Shown: positions 52,556 to 61,851 of the stretch, one piece after another | How the letters are laid out: each line of letters opens with the position of its first letter | How positions within the stretch are numbered: the stretch's first letter is position 1 | Assembly: GCA_023457935.1 (NCBI GenBank) | Contig: JAEXBA010000068.1 | Coordinates: 1-64,000, forward strand | DNA from: Bacteroidota bacterium | GTDB lineage: Bacteria > Bacteroidota > Bacteroidia > Flavobacteriales > Weeksellaceae | Reading direction: 5' to 3' | Length of the DNA: 64,000 bases | Program-made: the position numbers and the translations under genes | Notes under the pieces: model-generated | Seen by the model: only the letters and a program-made list of their open reading frames with translations | Told to the model about the DNA's origin: nothing | Database searches by the model: none

Positions 52556-54691
52556 ATGAAAAAGCTTTTTCTACTTTTCACCTTCCTGCTGAGTTTTGTT
52601 CAGCTGCGTGCTGATGAAGGAATGTGGCTGATGATGCTGATCAAGAGACTTAAAGGTCAGGATCTTCAGAAAAAAGGCCTTAACCTTACAGCCGATGAAA
52701 TTTACTCTGCCAACAATTCCAGTTTAAAAGATGCCATTGTGCAGTTCGGCGGCGGATGTACGGCGGAAATTGTGTCGAAAGAAGGCCTTATTTTCACCAA
52801 TCACCACTGCGGATACTCCAACATTGCAGCGCTTTCCACACCGGAGCACGATTATCTTACGAACGGTTTCTGGGCAAAAAACAATAAAGAGGAACTTTCA
52901 GCCAAAGGTCTTTCCGTGCGTTTTTTAGTGAGAATGGATGATGTAACTTCCAGAATCAATGCAAAACTGAACAACGGACTTTCTGTTAAAGAAAGAAGAG
53001 ACATTATTGATGCAGAATACAAAGCCATCCAGGCAGAAAACTCTGAAAACGGAAAATATACCGTTGTAGTAAAAGATTTTTACAACGGAAACGAATTCTA
53101 TTATTTTGTTTATCAGGATTTTAAAGATGTTCGTTTGGTAGGAACGCCGCCAAACTCGATTGGTAAATTCGGCGGTGATACCGATAACTGGGAATGGCCA
53201 AGACATACCGGTGACTTTTCTGTTTTCCGTGTTTATACAGATGTGAACGGAAATCCGGCAGAATACTCTCCGAACAATATTCCAATGAAGCCTAAACATC
53301 ACCTTCCGGTTTCCATCAAGCCGATTAAGCCAGGTGATTTTGCGATGATTGTCGGTTATCCGGGCAGAACCAACCGTTTCATGACTTCATACGGTATTTC
53401 GCAAATGGTAAACAAAGATTATCCTGGATGGGTAGATGCTTCCAAAACTGCGATGGATGTAATGAAAAAGTACATGGACCGTGACCAGGCGACAAAACTG
53501 AACTACGCATCTCAGTATGCTTCGGTAGCCAATTACTGGAAAAACAGACAGGGAACCATTGAATCTGTTAATAAAAACAACACCATCGGCGGAAAGCAGA
53601 AGGTGGAACAGACTTTCCAGGACTGGGCGAACAAATCTGAGAACAGAGATCTGTACGGAAATGTTCTCAACGACATGAAGAACTATTATGCGGCAACATC
53701 ATCCAGAGGCGTTGAAAGAAATTACGCTTCGCAGATGACCAGAAACGCAAAATATATTTCCTATGCATTTAGTTTAGGTTCTGCACTGAAATCGTATATG
53801 GAAGAAAAGGATGCTTCCAAGAAAGCAACCATGAAGAAAACCATTGCGGAACGTACGGGTTCACTGTATGAGAAATTCAATCCGGCACTGGAGCAGGAAA
53901 TGCTGAAGACAATGGTACAGCTTTACCGCGATAAAGTAAGAAACGAAGCTGCTTCACCAGCATTGCAGCATATCAATCCGGCCCTGTTGGATGATGTTGC
54001 CAGGAACTCCATTTTTGCAACTGAATCTTCCGTACTGAACTTCCTGAACACCCCGGACAGCAACAAACTTGAAAATGACGCACTTTATAAAATAGCAAAC
54101 GGCTATATAGCTGATTCCAGGTCGCTTTCCGAAAAATATAATGCTGAAGATGACCAGTTCAGTAACAGCAACAGACTGTATTTCGACGGTTTAAGAAAAT
54201 CGCATCCAAACCAGGAATTCTATCCGGACGCAAACTCTACAATGAGAGTTACATTCGGTAAAGTAGACAAACTTCCGATCCGCGACGACAGAAATTACCA
54301 TGGTGTTACCAATAACTTCTATACCGACATTAACGGTATGGTCGCTAAATACAAGAAAGGTGATGAAGAGTTTGACCTTCCGCAGCGTCTTCTGGATCTT
54401 GCAGCGAAGAAAGATTACGGACAGTATGCAGATCCGTCCGGCTATCTTCCGGTTAATTTCCTTTCAGACAATGATATTACAGGCGGAAATTCCGGCTCCC
54501 CAATTATGAACGGAAACGGAGAACTGATCGGACTTGCTTTCGACGGTAATTCTGAAGCTCTTTCCGGAGACATTGTTTTTGAAGAAGAATGGCAGAAAAC
54601 CATCAACGTAGATTCCAGATTTGTGCTTTGGGTGATTGACAAGTTCGCCGGAGCGGGCTATCTGCTTGATGAAATGACGATCGTAAAATAA
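52556..54691 (+). CDS. S46-family dipeptidyl-peptidase, copy 1 (DPP7-like)
   Basis: A 711-residue periplasmic peptidase that removes dipeptides from peptide N-termini. Signal peptide 1-19, mature start DEGMWLM. A chymotrypsin-like fold holds the His in TNHHCGY (83-84), the Asp in the DTDNWEWPRHTGDF region, and Ser646 in GGNSGSP. The residue 18 positions after Ser (664) is Gly, as in DPP7 (hydrophobic P1), whereas DPP11 (Asp/Glu P1) has Arg there. First of a tandem pair. Confidence 0.92.
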   Translation: MKKLFLLFTFLLSFVQLRADEGMWLMMLIKRLKGQDLQKKGLNLTADEIYSANNSSLKDAIVQFGGGCTAEIVSKEGLIFTNHHCGYSNIAALSTPEHDYLTNGFWAKNNKEELSAKGLSVRFLVRMDDVTSRINAKLNNGLSVKERRDIIDAEYKAIQAENSENGKYTVVVKDFYNGNEFYYFVYQDFKDVRLVGTPPNSIGKFGGDTDNWEWPRHTGDFSVFRVYTDVNGNPAEYSPNNIPMKPKHHLPVSIKPIKPGDFAMIVGYPGRTNRFMTSYGISQMVNKDYPGWVDASKTAMDVMKKYMDRDQATKLNYASQYASVANYWKNRQGTIESVNKNNTIGGKQKVEQTFQDWANKSENRDLYGNVLNDMKNYYAATSSRGVERNYASQMTRNAKYISYAFSLGSALKSYMEEKDASKKATMKKTIAERTGSLYEKFNPALEQEMLKTMVQLYRDKVRNEAASPALQHINPALLDDVARNSIFATESSVLNFLNTPDSNKLENDALYKIANGYIADSRSLSEKYNAEDDQFSNSNRLYFDGLRKSHPNQEFYPDANSTMRVTFGKVDKLPIRDDRNYHGVTNNFYTDINGMVAKYKKGDEEFDLPQRLLDLAAKKDYGQYADPSGYLPVNFLSDNDITGGNSGSPIMNGNGELIGLAFDGNSEALSGDIVFEEEWQKTINVDSRFVLWVIDKFAGAGYLLDEMTIVK

Positions 54692-54713
54692 TCCGGTTTT
54701 CAGAATAAAGAAA

Positions 54714-54744
54714 AAAGTCACCACATGCCGGTGGCTTTTTTTGT
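54714..54744 (+). terminator. Terminator between the two S46 genes
   Basis: A 9-bp stem (AAAGTCACC with GGTGGCTTT, one G-U pair) and T run. Confidence 0.75.
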
Positions 54745-54821
54745 ATTTAACTGTTTTGAAATTGCAGCCGCACTCCCAAAAAACCGTTATAAATTATTAA
54801 ATTAGCGGATCTAAATATATT

Positions 54822-57002
54822 ATGAAAATGAAAAGAATATTTTTACTGTTTACATTTCTTCTGAGCTTTGTTCAGATGCGTGCCGACGAAGGAATGTGGC
54901 TGATGATGCTGATTAAAAGACTTAACGGCGTAGACATGCAGAAAGAAGGGCTTCGCCTGACACCGGAAGAAATCTATTCTGTAAACAACTCCTCTTTAAA
55001 AGATGCCATTGTAAGTTTTGGCGGGTTCTGTACAGGTGAAATCGTTTCCGATCAGGGACTTATTTTCACCAACCATCACTGTGGATACGATGCCATTGCG
55101 GCTGCTTCCACACCGGAAAAAGATTTCCTGAAAGACGGTTTCTGGGCCGGCAGACAGAATGACGAGTTCAATGCTAAAGGACTTTACGTAAGATTTTTGG
55201 TAAGAATGGATGACGCTACACAGCGTATCAATTCCAAACTGAACAGCGGAATGTCTGAAGAGGAAAGAAAGAACATCATCAATGCTGAAGCAAAAAAGAT
55301 TCAGGCAGAAAATTCTGAAAACGGCAAATACACTGTTGTTGTAAGAGACTTCTTTAACGGAAACGAATTTTATTACTTTGTATATCAGGATTATAAAGAT
55401 GTGCGCTTGGTTGGCGCTCCGCCATCCTCACTGGGTAAATTTGGCGGCGACACCGATAACTGGGAATGGCCAAGACACACTGCCGATTTCTCTATTTTCA
55501 GAGTTTATGGTGATGCAGCAGGAAACCCTGCAGAATACAGTCCGAAAAATGTACCTCTGAAACCTAAACATTTCCTTCCGATTTCACTGAAAGGAGTAAA
55601 ACCTGGCGATTTCTCTATGATTCTGGGTTATCCGGGAAGAACAAACCGCTATCTTACTTCATACGGAATCGAGCAGATGGTTACAAAAGACTATCCGGCA
55701 TGGGTAGAAGCATCCAAACTTTCCATGGATATCATGAAAAAGTACATGGACAGAAACAACGCCACACGCCTTGATTATGCTTCACAGTACGCCAATGTAG
55801 CCAACTACTGGAAAAACAGACAGGGAACAATTGATGCAGTTGACACCAACAGTACCATCAGCGCGAAAAAAGCCATTGAGGACAAATTCCGTTCATGGGC
55901 AGTGCAGCCGGGCAACGAAATCTACGACGGCGTTCTTGAAAATATGCAGGCGTATTACTGGCAGACTTCCAACAGAAGCGTTGAAAGACAGTACAGCCTT
56001 AACCTTCAGAGAAATTCACAGTATTTTGCAATTGCGTATCAGTTGGGATCGCTGCTGAAAACGTACGCTGGTCAGGATATGCAGGGCCGTCTGAAAATGA
56101 AGCCTGATGTAGACGCTGCGGTTAATGCTTATTATGAAGATTTTAACCCGGAACTGGAAGGCGAAATGCTGAACTCGCTGGTGAATCTTTATCAGACAAG
56201 AGTGAATAAAGATGTTGCATTGCCGGCAATTATGAAGCTTGATGCGAAAAACCTTTCACTGCAGGCATTCTCTTCAATTTTTGCCAATAAGATTTCGGTG
56301 AAGGAACATATTCAGAACCCGGACAGAGTAAAAATTGACGGCGATCCATTGTACAGAATGGCGATGGATATTGTTGCTGACCAGAAACTGCTGATAGACC
56401 GCTACGTAAAAGTAGATGCCAACTTTGCAAAAAACAACCGCCTTTTCCTTGACGGTTTAAGAAAAGCTTTTCCTGAAAAGAAATTCTATCCTGATGCCAA
56501 CGGAACCATGAGACTTACTTACGGAAAAGTAGACCGTCTGCCTCAGCGTACCGACAGAAATTACGAGGGAATTACCGATAATTATTACACCGACCTGGCC
56601 GGAATGGTGGCCAAATACAAAAAAGGTGATGAAGAGTTTAATCTTCCGCTGAAAGTAATGGATCTTCACGCATTAAGAGATTACGGTATCTGGGCTGATG
56701 AAGCAGGCCATATGCCGGTGAATTTCCTTACCGATCATGATATTACAGGCGGAAACTCCGGATCACCGGTTATTGATGCCGACGGAAACCTGACCGGTAT
56801 TGCATTCGACGGAAACTCGGAAGCACTTTCCGGAGACATCGTTTTCGAACCGGAATGGCAGAAAACCATCAACCTCGACGTAAGATATCTGCTTTGGATT
56901 GTGGATAAATATGCTGGAAACAGAAGACTGATCGAAGAACTTGTGTTTGTGACGAAAGACAATACTAAAGTTCCTGGAACAGAAATTCTGAAAAAGAAAT
57001 AA
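54822..57002 (+). CDS. S46-family dipeptidyl-peptidase, copy 2 (DPP7-like)
   Basis: A 726-residue close paralogue of the preceding peptidase, with the same signal and mature start (ADEGMWLM), TNHHCGYD, and Ser646 in GGNSGSP, followed by Gly664. It therefore also carries the DPP7-type specificity residue. The C-terminus is 15 residues longer and Lys-rich. Either of two ATGs (54822 or 54828) could start it. A terminator separates the genes, so they can be expressed independently. Confidence 0.92.
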   Translation: MKMKRIFLLFTFLLSFVQMRADEGMWLMMLIKRLNGVDMQKEGLRLTPEEIYSVNNSSLKDAIVSFGGFCTGEIVSDQGLIFTNHHCGYDAIAAASTPEKDFLKDGFWAGRQNDEFNAKGLYVRFLVRMDDATQRINSKLNSGMSEEERKNIINAEAKKIQAENSENGKYTVVVRDFFNGNEFYYFVYQDYKDVRLVGAPPSSLGKFGGDTDNWEWPRHTADFSIFRVYGDAAGNPAEYSPKNVPLKPKHFLPISLKGVKPGDFSMILGYPGRTNRYLTSYGIEQMVTKDYPAWVEASKLSMDIMKKYMDRNNATRLDYASQYANVANYWKNRQGTIDAVDTNSTISAKKAIEDKFRSWAVQPGNEIYDGVLENMQAYYWQTSNRSVERQYSLNLQRNSQYFAIAYQLGSLLKTYAGQDMQGRLKMKPDVDAAVNAYYEDFNPELEGEMLNSLVNLYQTRVNKDVALPAIMKLDAKNLSLQAFSSIFANKISVKEHIQNPDRVKIDGDPLYRMAMDIVADQKLLIDRYVKVDANFAKNNRLFLDGLRKAFPEKKFYPDANGTMRLTYGKVDRLPQRTDRNYEGITDNYYTDLAGMVAKYKKGDEEFNLPLKVMDLHALRDYGIWADEAGHMPVNFLTDHDITGGNSGSPVIDADGNLTGIAFDGNSEALSGDIVFEPEWQKTINLDVRYLLWIVDKYAGNRRLIEELVFVTKDNTKVPGTEILKKK

Positions 57003-57022
57003 TACATTCTTAAATACTGAGT

Positions 57023-57053
57023 AAAACCGGAGGAACTTTCTTCCGGTTTTTTT
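57023..57053 (+). terminator. Terminator after S46 copy 2
   Basis: An AAAACCGG...CCGGTTTT stem followed by a T run, 21 bp after the stop. Confidence 0.8.
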
Positions 57054-57074
57054 ATTTTTGATGCACAAAATCCA

Positions 57075-57548
57075 GTGAAACCAACGAAAATAAGATTCAC
57101 CGCTCCCATAATTCAGCATAAGGACATGAACGCCGCGTATGTGGAATTTCCTTTTTCTGTTCAGGATCTTTTCGGAAAGAAAGGCCAGGTGAAAATACAT
57201 GCGCTTTTTGATGAAAAAATTGAATACCGCGGCTCATTGGCCAATATGGGCGGCGTACACTGTTTAGGTCTTACTCAGGCGGTACGGAAAGAGCTTGGAA
57301 AGAACTTCGGTGATGAAGTTGCGGTAGAACTTTGGCAGGATTTGGAAGAAAGGACAGTGGAAATTCCGGACGATGTACAAAAACTGCTCGGTGAAAATCC
57401 CACAGCGAAAGAACTTCTTGAAAAAATGAGCTACACGCACCGGAAAGAATATATACGCTGGATTACAGAAGCTAAAAAACCGGAAACAAGAGAGAAGCGA
57501 CAGCTCAAAATGATTGAAATGATTTTAGCCGGAAAAAAAGGAATATAG
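57075..57548 (+). CDS. YdeI/OmpD-associated (DUF1905) family protein
   Basis: A 157-residue cytoplasmic protein starting with GTG. The DUF1905 beta-barrel domain (about 5-95; VEFPFSVQDLFGKKGQVKIH) is followed by a helical OmdA domain (about 105-155; YTHRKEYIRWITEAKKPETR). Function poorly known. A TATTTTTG box ends 14 bp upstream of the GTG. Forms a two-gene unit with the GNAT gene 2 bp downstream. Confidence 0.85.
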   Translation: MKPTKIRFTAPIIQHKDMNAAYVEFPFSVQDLFGKKGQVKIHALFDEKIEYRGSLANMGGVHCLGLTQAVRKELGKNFGDEVAVELWQDLEERTVEIPDDVQKLLGENPTAKELLEKMSYTHRKEYIRWITEAKKPETREKRQLKMIEMILAGKKGI

Positions 57549-57550
57549 AA

Positions 57551-58081
57551 ATGAATTACACTTACGAAACTGAAAGACTGATTCTAAGACCAGCATCAGC
57601 TGACGACGCCGATCTGCTTTTGAAATCCATGAATACAGATGAATTCATCAGATTTGTGGGAGACCGGAATGTGCGCACACTGGAGCAGGCCAGAAATTAT
57701 ATTGCTGAAAAACACCTGCCGCAGATTGAAAGGCTCGGTTACGGGAATTTCACCATTATCGAAAAATCTTCCGGTAACAAAATTGGCGGCTGCGGACTTT
57801 TTCACCGCGATGGTCTTGAAGTTGTCGATATCGGTTTCAGTTTCCTGCCTGAATATTATGGAAAAGGATTTGGCTATGAATCCGCAAGCCGTATTCTGAA
57901 AGCCGGTTTTGAGGATTTTGGACTTTCTGCAGTAAGCGCAATTACTGTTAAAGAAAACATCGCCTCGCAGAAACTTATCGAAAAGCTCGGTTTAACATTC
58001 AGGAAAATTGTTCATTTACCTAACGATCCGGCGGATTTGCTGTATTATGAAATTTCAAAAGAAGAATTTCTGAAACTTTAA
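57551..58081 (+). CDS. GNAT-family N-acetyltransferase (RimJ/RimL type)
   Basis: A 176-residue acetyltransferase-fold protein. ETERLILRPASADDAD is the RimJ-like start and FLPEYYGKGFGYESASRIL the acetyl-CoA-binding loop. The acceptor substrate is unknown. Overlaps the convergent comM gene by 4 bp. Confidence 0.9.
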   Translation: MNYTYETERLILRPASADDADLLLKSMNTDEFIRFVGDRNVRTLEQARNYIAEKHLPQIERLGYGNFTIIEKSSGNKIGGCGLFHRDGLEVVDIGFSFLPEYYGKGFGYESASRILKAGFEDFGLSAVSAITVKENIASQKLIEKLGLTFRKIVHLPNDPADLLYYEISKEEFLKL

Positions 58082-59613
58082 ATATTCCAGAACTCACGGT
58101 CTAAACTTCTGTACTGAATTGCTTCTGAAATATGAGCTGAAGAAATTTGTTCCTCGGCTTCAAGATCCGCAATCGTTCGTGCAACTTTCAGAATTCTGTC
58201 ATACGCCCGCGCAGACAGATTAAGCTTTTCCATTGCCGTTTTAATCAGGTTTTTGGAATCGGAGTCAAGTTCGCAGTATTTTTCAATTTCTTTGGGTCCC
58301 ATTTGGGCGTTATAACTGATTTCCAACTCTTTATAACGTTCCGTCTGAACATCGCGAGCCTGCAGAACGCGCTTTCTGATTACTTCGCTGCCTTCACCTT
58401 TGCGCTTGTCTGTCAGCTGATCAAATTCGACTTTCTGAACTTCAATATGAATATCAATTCTGTCCAGAAGCGGCCCGGAAAGTTTGTTCATGTACCGCTG
58501 CATTTCAAAAGTAGTTGAAGTATTGTTCGGATCATCCGGGAAAAACCCGGAAGGCGAAGGATTCATACTTGCCACGAGCATGAAACTCGCAGGATAGTTC
58601 ACCGTAAACTTTGCCCTGGAAATCGTCACAACACGGTCTTCAAGCGGCTGCCGCATGACTTCCAGAACCGTTCTTTTAAATTCAGGCATTTCATCCAGAA
58701 ACAAAACGCCGTTATGCGCGAGCGAAATTTCCCCGGGCTGCGGATAGCTTCCGCCACCGACAAGTGCGACATCTGAAATCGTGTGATGCGGCCCGCGAAA
58801 AGGCCTTACCGTCATCAACGAAGTTTCTGTTCCTATTTTTCCAGCCACTGAATGTATTTTTGTCGTTTCCAGTGCTTCTTTCAGCGTCAGAGGCGGCAGA
58901 ATGCTGGGAACTCTTTTTGCGAGCATCGTTTTTCCGCTTCCGGGCGGACCGATGAGAATAATGTTATGGCCGCCGGCAGCAGCAACTTCCATTGCTCTTT
59001 TTGCCGTTTCCTGGCCTTTCACTTCGGCAAAATCAAAAGGAAAATCATTAATCCTGTCCTGAAACTCTTTCCGTGTGTCAATTTCAGTTCGCTCCAATGG
59101 CATGCCTTCATTAAAGAAATCAATAACTTGCTTAATGTTTTCTACGCCATAAACCTCAAGATTGTTTACGATTGCGGCTTCGCGCGTATTCTGTTTGGGT
59201 AAAATAATTCCTTTAAAACCTTCTTCACGCGCTTTAATGGCAATAGGCAAAACTCCTTTTATCGGCTGCAAACCACCGTCCAGAGAAAGTTCACCCATAA
59301 TGATATAGTCTGCAATTTTTTCGGCTTTTATTAAATCCGATGCTGCTAAAATTCCGATTGCAATGCTTAAATCGTACGACGAACCTTCTTTCCTCAAATC
59401 AGCCGGTGCCATATTAATTGTAATTTTCTTTCCCGGAATCTTGAATCCAACATTTTTCAAGGCTGCGGAAATACGGTAACTGCTTTCTTTTATGGCATTA
59501 TCAGGCAGTCCGACGAGATGATATCCAACGCCCGGAGAATCAACATTTACTTCAATGGTAATGGTTTGTGCAGAAACACCGTGAATGGCACTTCCATAAA
59601 TTTTAACAAGCAT
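58078..59613 (-). CDS. comM: YifB/ComM-family Mg-chelatase-like AAA+ ATPase
   Basis: A 511-residue helicase-like protein; ComM promotes branch migration in natural transformation in other bacteria. The ATG at 59613 gives the family start MLVKIYGSAIHGV; a frame extension to 59658 is unlikely. It has an N-terminal Lon-like fold (1-170), Walker A GPPGSGKTMLAKR (about 222), Walker B LFLDEMPEF and a C-terminal Mg-chelatase lid. With dprA, it suggests DNA uptake capacity. Confidence 0.93.
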   Translation of the reverse strand: MLVKIYGSAIHGVSAQTITIEVNVDSPGVGYHLVGLPDNAIKESSYRISAALKNVGFKIPGKKITINMAPADLRKEGSSYDLSIAIGILAASDLIKAEKIADYIIMGELSLDGGLQPIKGVLPIAIKAREEGFKGIILPKQNTREAAIVNNLEVYGVENIKQVIDFFNEGMPLERTEIDTRKEFQDRINDFPFDFAEVKGQETAKRAMEVAAAGGHNIILIGPPGSGKTMLAKRVPSILPPLTLKEALETTKIHSVAGKIGTETSLMTVRPFRGPHHTISDVALVGGGSYPQPGEISLAHNGVLFLDEMPEFKRTVLEVMRQPLEDRVVTISRAKFTVNYPASFMLVASMNPSPSGFFPDDPNNTSTTFEMQRYMNKLSGPLLDRIDIHIEVQKVEFDQLTDKRKGEGSEVIRKRVLQARDVQTERYKELEISYNAQMGPKEIEKYCELDSDSKNLIKTAMEKLNLSARAYDRILKVARTIADLEAEEQISSAHISEAIQYRSLDREFWNI

Positions 59614-59722
59614 CTGTGTATTTTGAAAAAACGAATTTACCAAAATACTCTTTTGCAAAAACAGGGAAAAACCCCTATTTTTTGTATTTCTTTTTTGATA
59701 TTTTTGTTTTAAACAGATTAGA

Positions 59723-60307
59723 ATGGATCTTAAAGGAGTACACTTTCATATTAAATCGTATACCGAACACGACCAGATAATGGATGCCGCAGATTATCTG
59801 ATTGACAGTTTCGGGCTGAACCACGAGAATTTCGGCGGTTTTGGATTTCGGGACGAACTTTCGGCAACTTCGGTTTTGCTTACTGCTGAAGGGGAACTCG
59901 GGAAGAAGCAGAAAGTAAGGATTCCCAGAAATCTGTTTGATTTTGATATTACTGTTGTACTCAACATGATTGCCCACGAAATGCTTCATGTAAGACAGAA
60001 AGCGCCCGGACAGATTATTGAAGACAAGAACGAAAGAGAATGGCAGGCCTATACAGAAATGCTGTTTCATAAAGAATTTCCTCAGATTCCTGATGCGCCG
60101 GACTTCAACCGGAAACAGTTTGCGCAGAAAGCTCTTGAATATTACAAAAGAATGGGTGAAGGCAGCGAACTTCAGAAAAAATATGCGGAAGAAAAAAAAG
60201 AAGTTGAAGCACTTTTAGACGAGATATTGATAAAACGGGGCGAAAAAACAACAAAAAACACAGAAAAATTAGACAATAATGATAAAACCGGAAATTTCAT
60301 GGACTGA
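59723..60307 (+). CDS. Unknown HExxH-motif protein
   Basis: A 194-residue soluble protein. The only clear motif is HEMLHVRQ (about 84-91), a zinc-metalloprotease-type HExxH, with Glu-rich helices downstream (NEREWQAYTEMLFHKEF). I do not recognise the family; a SprT-like or minigluzincin-type fold is possible. The last 29 bp overlap the start of the csaA-like gene, so the two are probably coupled. Confidence 0.7.
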   Translation: MDLKGVHFHIKSYTEHDQIMDAADYLIDSFGLNHENFGGFGFRDELSATSVLLTAEGELGKKQKVRIPRNLFDFDITVVLNMIAHEMLHVRQKAPGQIIEDKNEREWQAYTEMLFHKEFPQIPDAPDFNRKQFAQKALEYYKRMGEGSELQKKYAEEKKEVEALLDEILIKRGEKTTKNTEKLDNNDKTGNFMD

Positions 60308-60620
60308 TTTTGAAAAGATTGATATAAGAACCGGAACTGTTATTGCGGCAGAGGAATTTCCGGGTCTAAGAAATCCGGCCTATAAAATTTCTATAGACTT
60401 TGGCGAACTGGGTATCAGGCAATCTTCAGCACAGATTACAGATCTTTATAAAACGAAGGAACTGGTAGGCAAGCAAATTCTTGCAGTGGTGAACTTCCCT
60501 AAAAAACAAATCAAAAATTTTTTCAGCGAATGTCTGATTCTTGGTGTTTACGATGAAAATAATGACGTGACGCTGCTCACGACTTCGCTTCCCACAAAAA
60601 ACGGAATGCAGGTGGGATAA
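60279..60620 (+). CDS. csaA: CsaA-like tRNA-binding domain protein
   Basis: A 113-residue single OB-fold protein of the EMAP/tRNA-binding type. FEKIDIRTGTVIAAEEFP starts the domain and SECLILGVYDENNDVTLLT closes it. Bacillus CsaA dimers bind tRNA-like ligands and have chaperone-like activity. Starts within the preceding HExxH gene (29-bp overlap). Confidence 0.9.
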   Translation: MIKPEISWTDFEKIDIRTGTVIAAEEFPGLRNPAYKISIDFGELGIRQSSAQITDLYKTKELVGKQILAVVNFPKKQIKNFFSECLILGVYDENNDVTLLTTSLPTKNGMQVG

Positions 60621-60679
60621 AACCCAAAAAACAGTGAAGCTTTAACCCGTTTTGTCATTTTAATTCAAAAAAACAGATT

Positions 60680-61375
60680 ATGATTCAGAATATTCCTATT
60701 GAAAAAATCCTTTTCCTTGATATTGAGACCGTTCCAAATGCATCTGCATGGGAAGACTTGCCGGAATCTGAACAGAAACTATGGGACAAAAAAACCTTTT
60801 ATCAGCGAAAAGATGAAATTACCGCCGAAGATTTCTACATGGAAAGAGCCGGAATCATGGCCGAGTTCGGAAAAATCATCTGCATTTCTGTCGGAATGCT
60901 TGACAAAAGCAATTCCCTGAAAATCAAAAGTTTCGCCGGTGATGACGAAAAGAAACTCCTCGTTGAATTTGGCGAAATGTTTAATTCACTGCGTCTCCGT
61001 GACGTTATTCTTTGTGCCCATAACGGTAAAGAATTCGATTTTCCCTGGATTGCACGACGCTTTCTGATTAACGGAATGATGCCGCCGCAACCTTTTCAGA
61101 TGTTCGGAAAAAAACCATGGGAAATTCCGCATATCGACACCATGGAACTCTGGAAATTCGGCGATTACAAATCTTTTGTTTCGCTGGAACTGCTGGCCCA
61201 TGTCTTTGGAATTCCAACGCCAAAAGACGATATCGACGGCTCAATGGTCGCATCAATCTATCATATAGAAAAAGACTTATTTAGAATAATTCAATATTGT
61301 GAAAAAGATGTCTTAACTTTGGCCAATGTTTTCCGGCGCATGCGTCAGGAAGATTTACTGAAAAGAAGTGAATAA
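60680..61375 (+). CDS. Predicted 3'-5' exonuclease (DEDD/PolB-like)
   Basis: A 231-residue RNase H-fold exonuclease. Exo I is FLDIETVP (Asp13, Glu15), exo II is CAHNGKEFDFPWIARRF and exo III is YCEKDVLTLANVF. Acts on DNA or RNA ends; specific role unknown. Its stop codon overlaps the first unit of the inverted array at 61374. Confidence 0.88.
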   Translation: MIQNIPIEKILFLDIETVPNASAWEDLPESEQKLWDKKTFYQRKDEITAEDFYMERAGIMAEFGKIICISVGMLDKSNSLKIKSFAGDDEKKLLVEFGEMFNSLRLRDVILCAHNGKEFDFPWIARRFLINGMMPPQPFQMFGKKPWEIPHIDTMELWKFGDYKSFVSLELLAHVFGIPTPKDDIDGSMVASIYHIEKDLFRIIQYCEKDVLTLANVFRRMRQEDLLKRSE

Positions 61376-61448
61376 TTGTGGGATGTATCTTGTAGAATGT
61401 TTCCTCTTAAAAATACATTTTACACCGTACTTTTTACATTATACAATC
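61374..61448 (+). repeat. Element 5: gene-less inverted heptamer arrays
   Basis: Left arm 61374-61401 has four heptamers with core TGTA (GGATGTA, TCTTGTA). Right arm 61414-61448 has five heptamers starting TAC (TACATTT, TACACCG). The arms are mutually inverted and separated by only 12 bp, without any gene. The element spans the stop codon of the exonuclease gene to 4 bp before the next ATG, the same stop-to-start placement as elements 1-4. Confidence 0.7.
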
Positions 61449-61452
61449 ATAA

Positions 61453-61782
61453 ATGAAATATACCGACGACCAGATTGCCGACATCGGCGAAAATATAATT
61501 AAAGCTCTTAAAACCGTTTACGATCCGGAAATTCCAGTGGACATCTACGAACTCGGACTCGTTTATGACGTTCAGATTTCAGATGACGCTGATGTAAAAG
61601 TGGTTATGACCCTTACAACTCCCAACTGTCCTGTTGCGGAAAGTTTACCGGCAGAAGTCCGTGAAAAAGTGGCAGGCGTGGAAAACGTGAAAAGTGTTGA
61701 TCTTGAGCTTACTTTCGAGCCGTCGTGGAACAAGGATATGATGAGCGAAGAAGCGAAATTTGAATTAGGAATTCTTTTTTAA
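61453..61782 (+). CDS. DUF59/MIP18-family Fe-S assembly protein (SufT-like)
   Basis: A 109-residue protein with the DUF59 core: YDPEIPVDIYELGLVYDVQI and TTPNCPVAESLP with the conserved Cys near 59. Such proteins (SufT, PaaD) assist Fe-S cluster maturation. In related genomes a gene of this type sits with suf; here it is 22 kb away from sufD. Preceded directly by the gene-less element 5. Confidence 0.9.
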   Translation: MKYTDDQIADIGENIIKALKTVYDPEIPVDIYELGLVYDVQISDDADVKVVMTLTTPNCPVAESLPAEVREKVAGVENVKSVDLELTFEPSWNKDMMSEEAKFELGILF

Positions 61783-61818
61783 GCTTAATAAAGCCCTTAG
61801 GTTTATTGAGATACATTC

Positions 61819-61851
61819 GGCGTTGAAAACTTCAGCGCTTTTTTTATTTTC
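61819..61851 (+). terminator. Terminator of the DUF59 gene
   Basis: Stem GCGTTGAA with TTCAGCGC (one G-U pair), 3-nt loop and a long T run; it overlaps the 3' end of the convergent OsmC gene. Confidence 0.75.
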
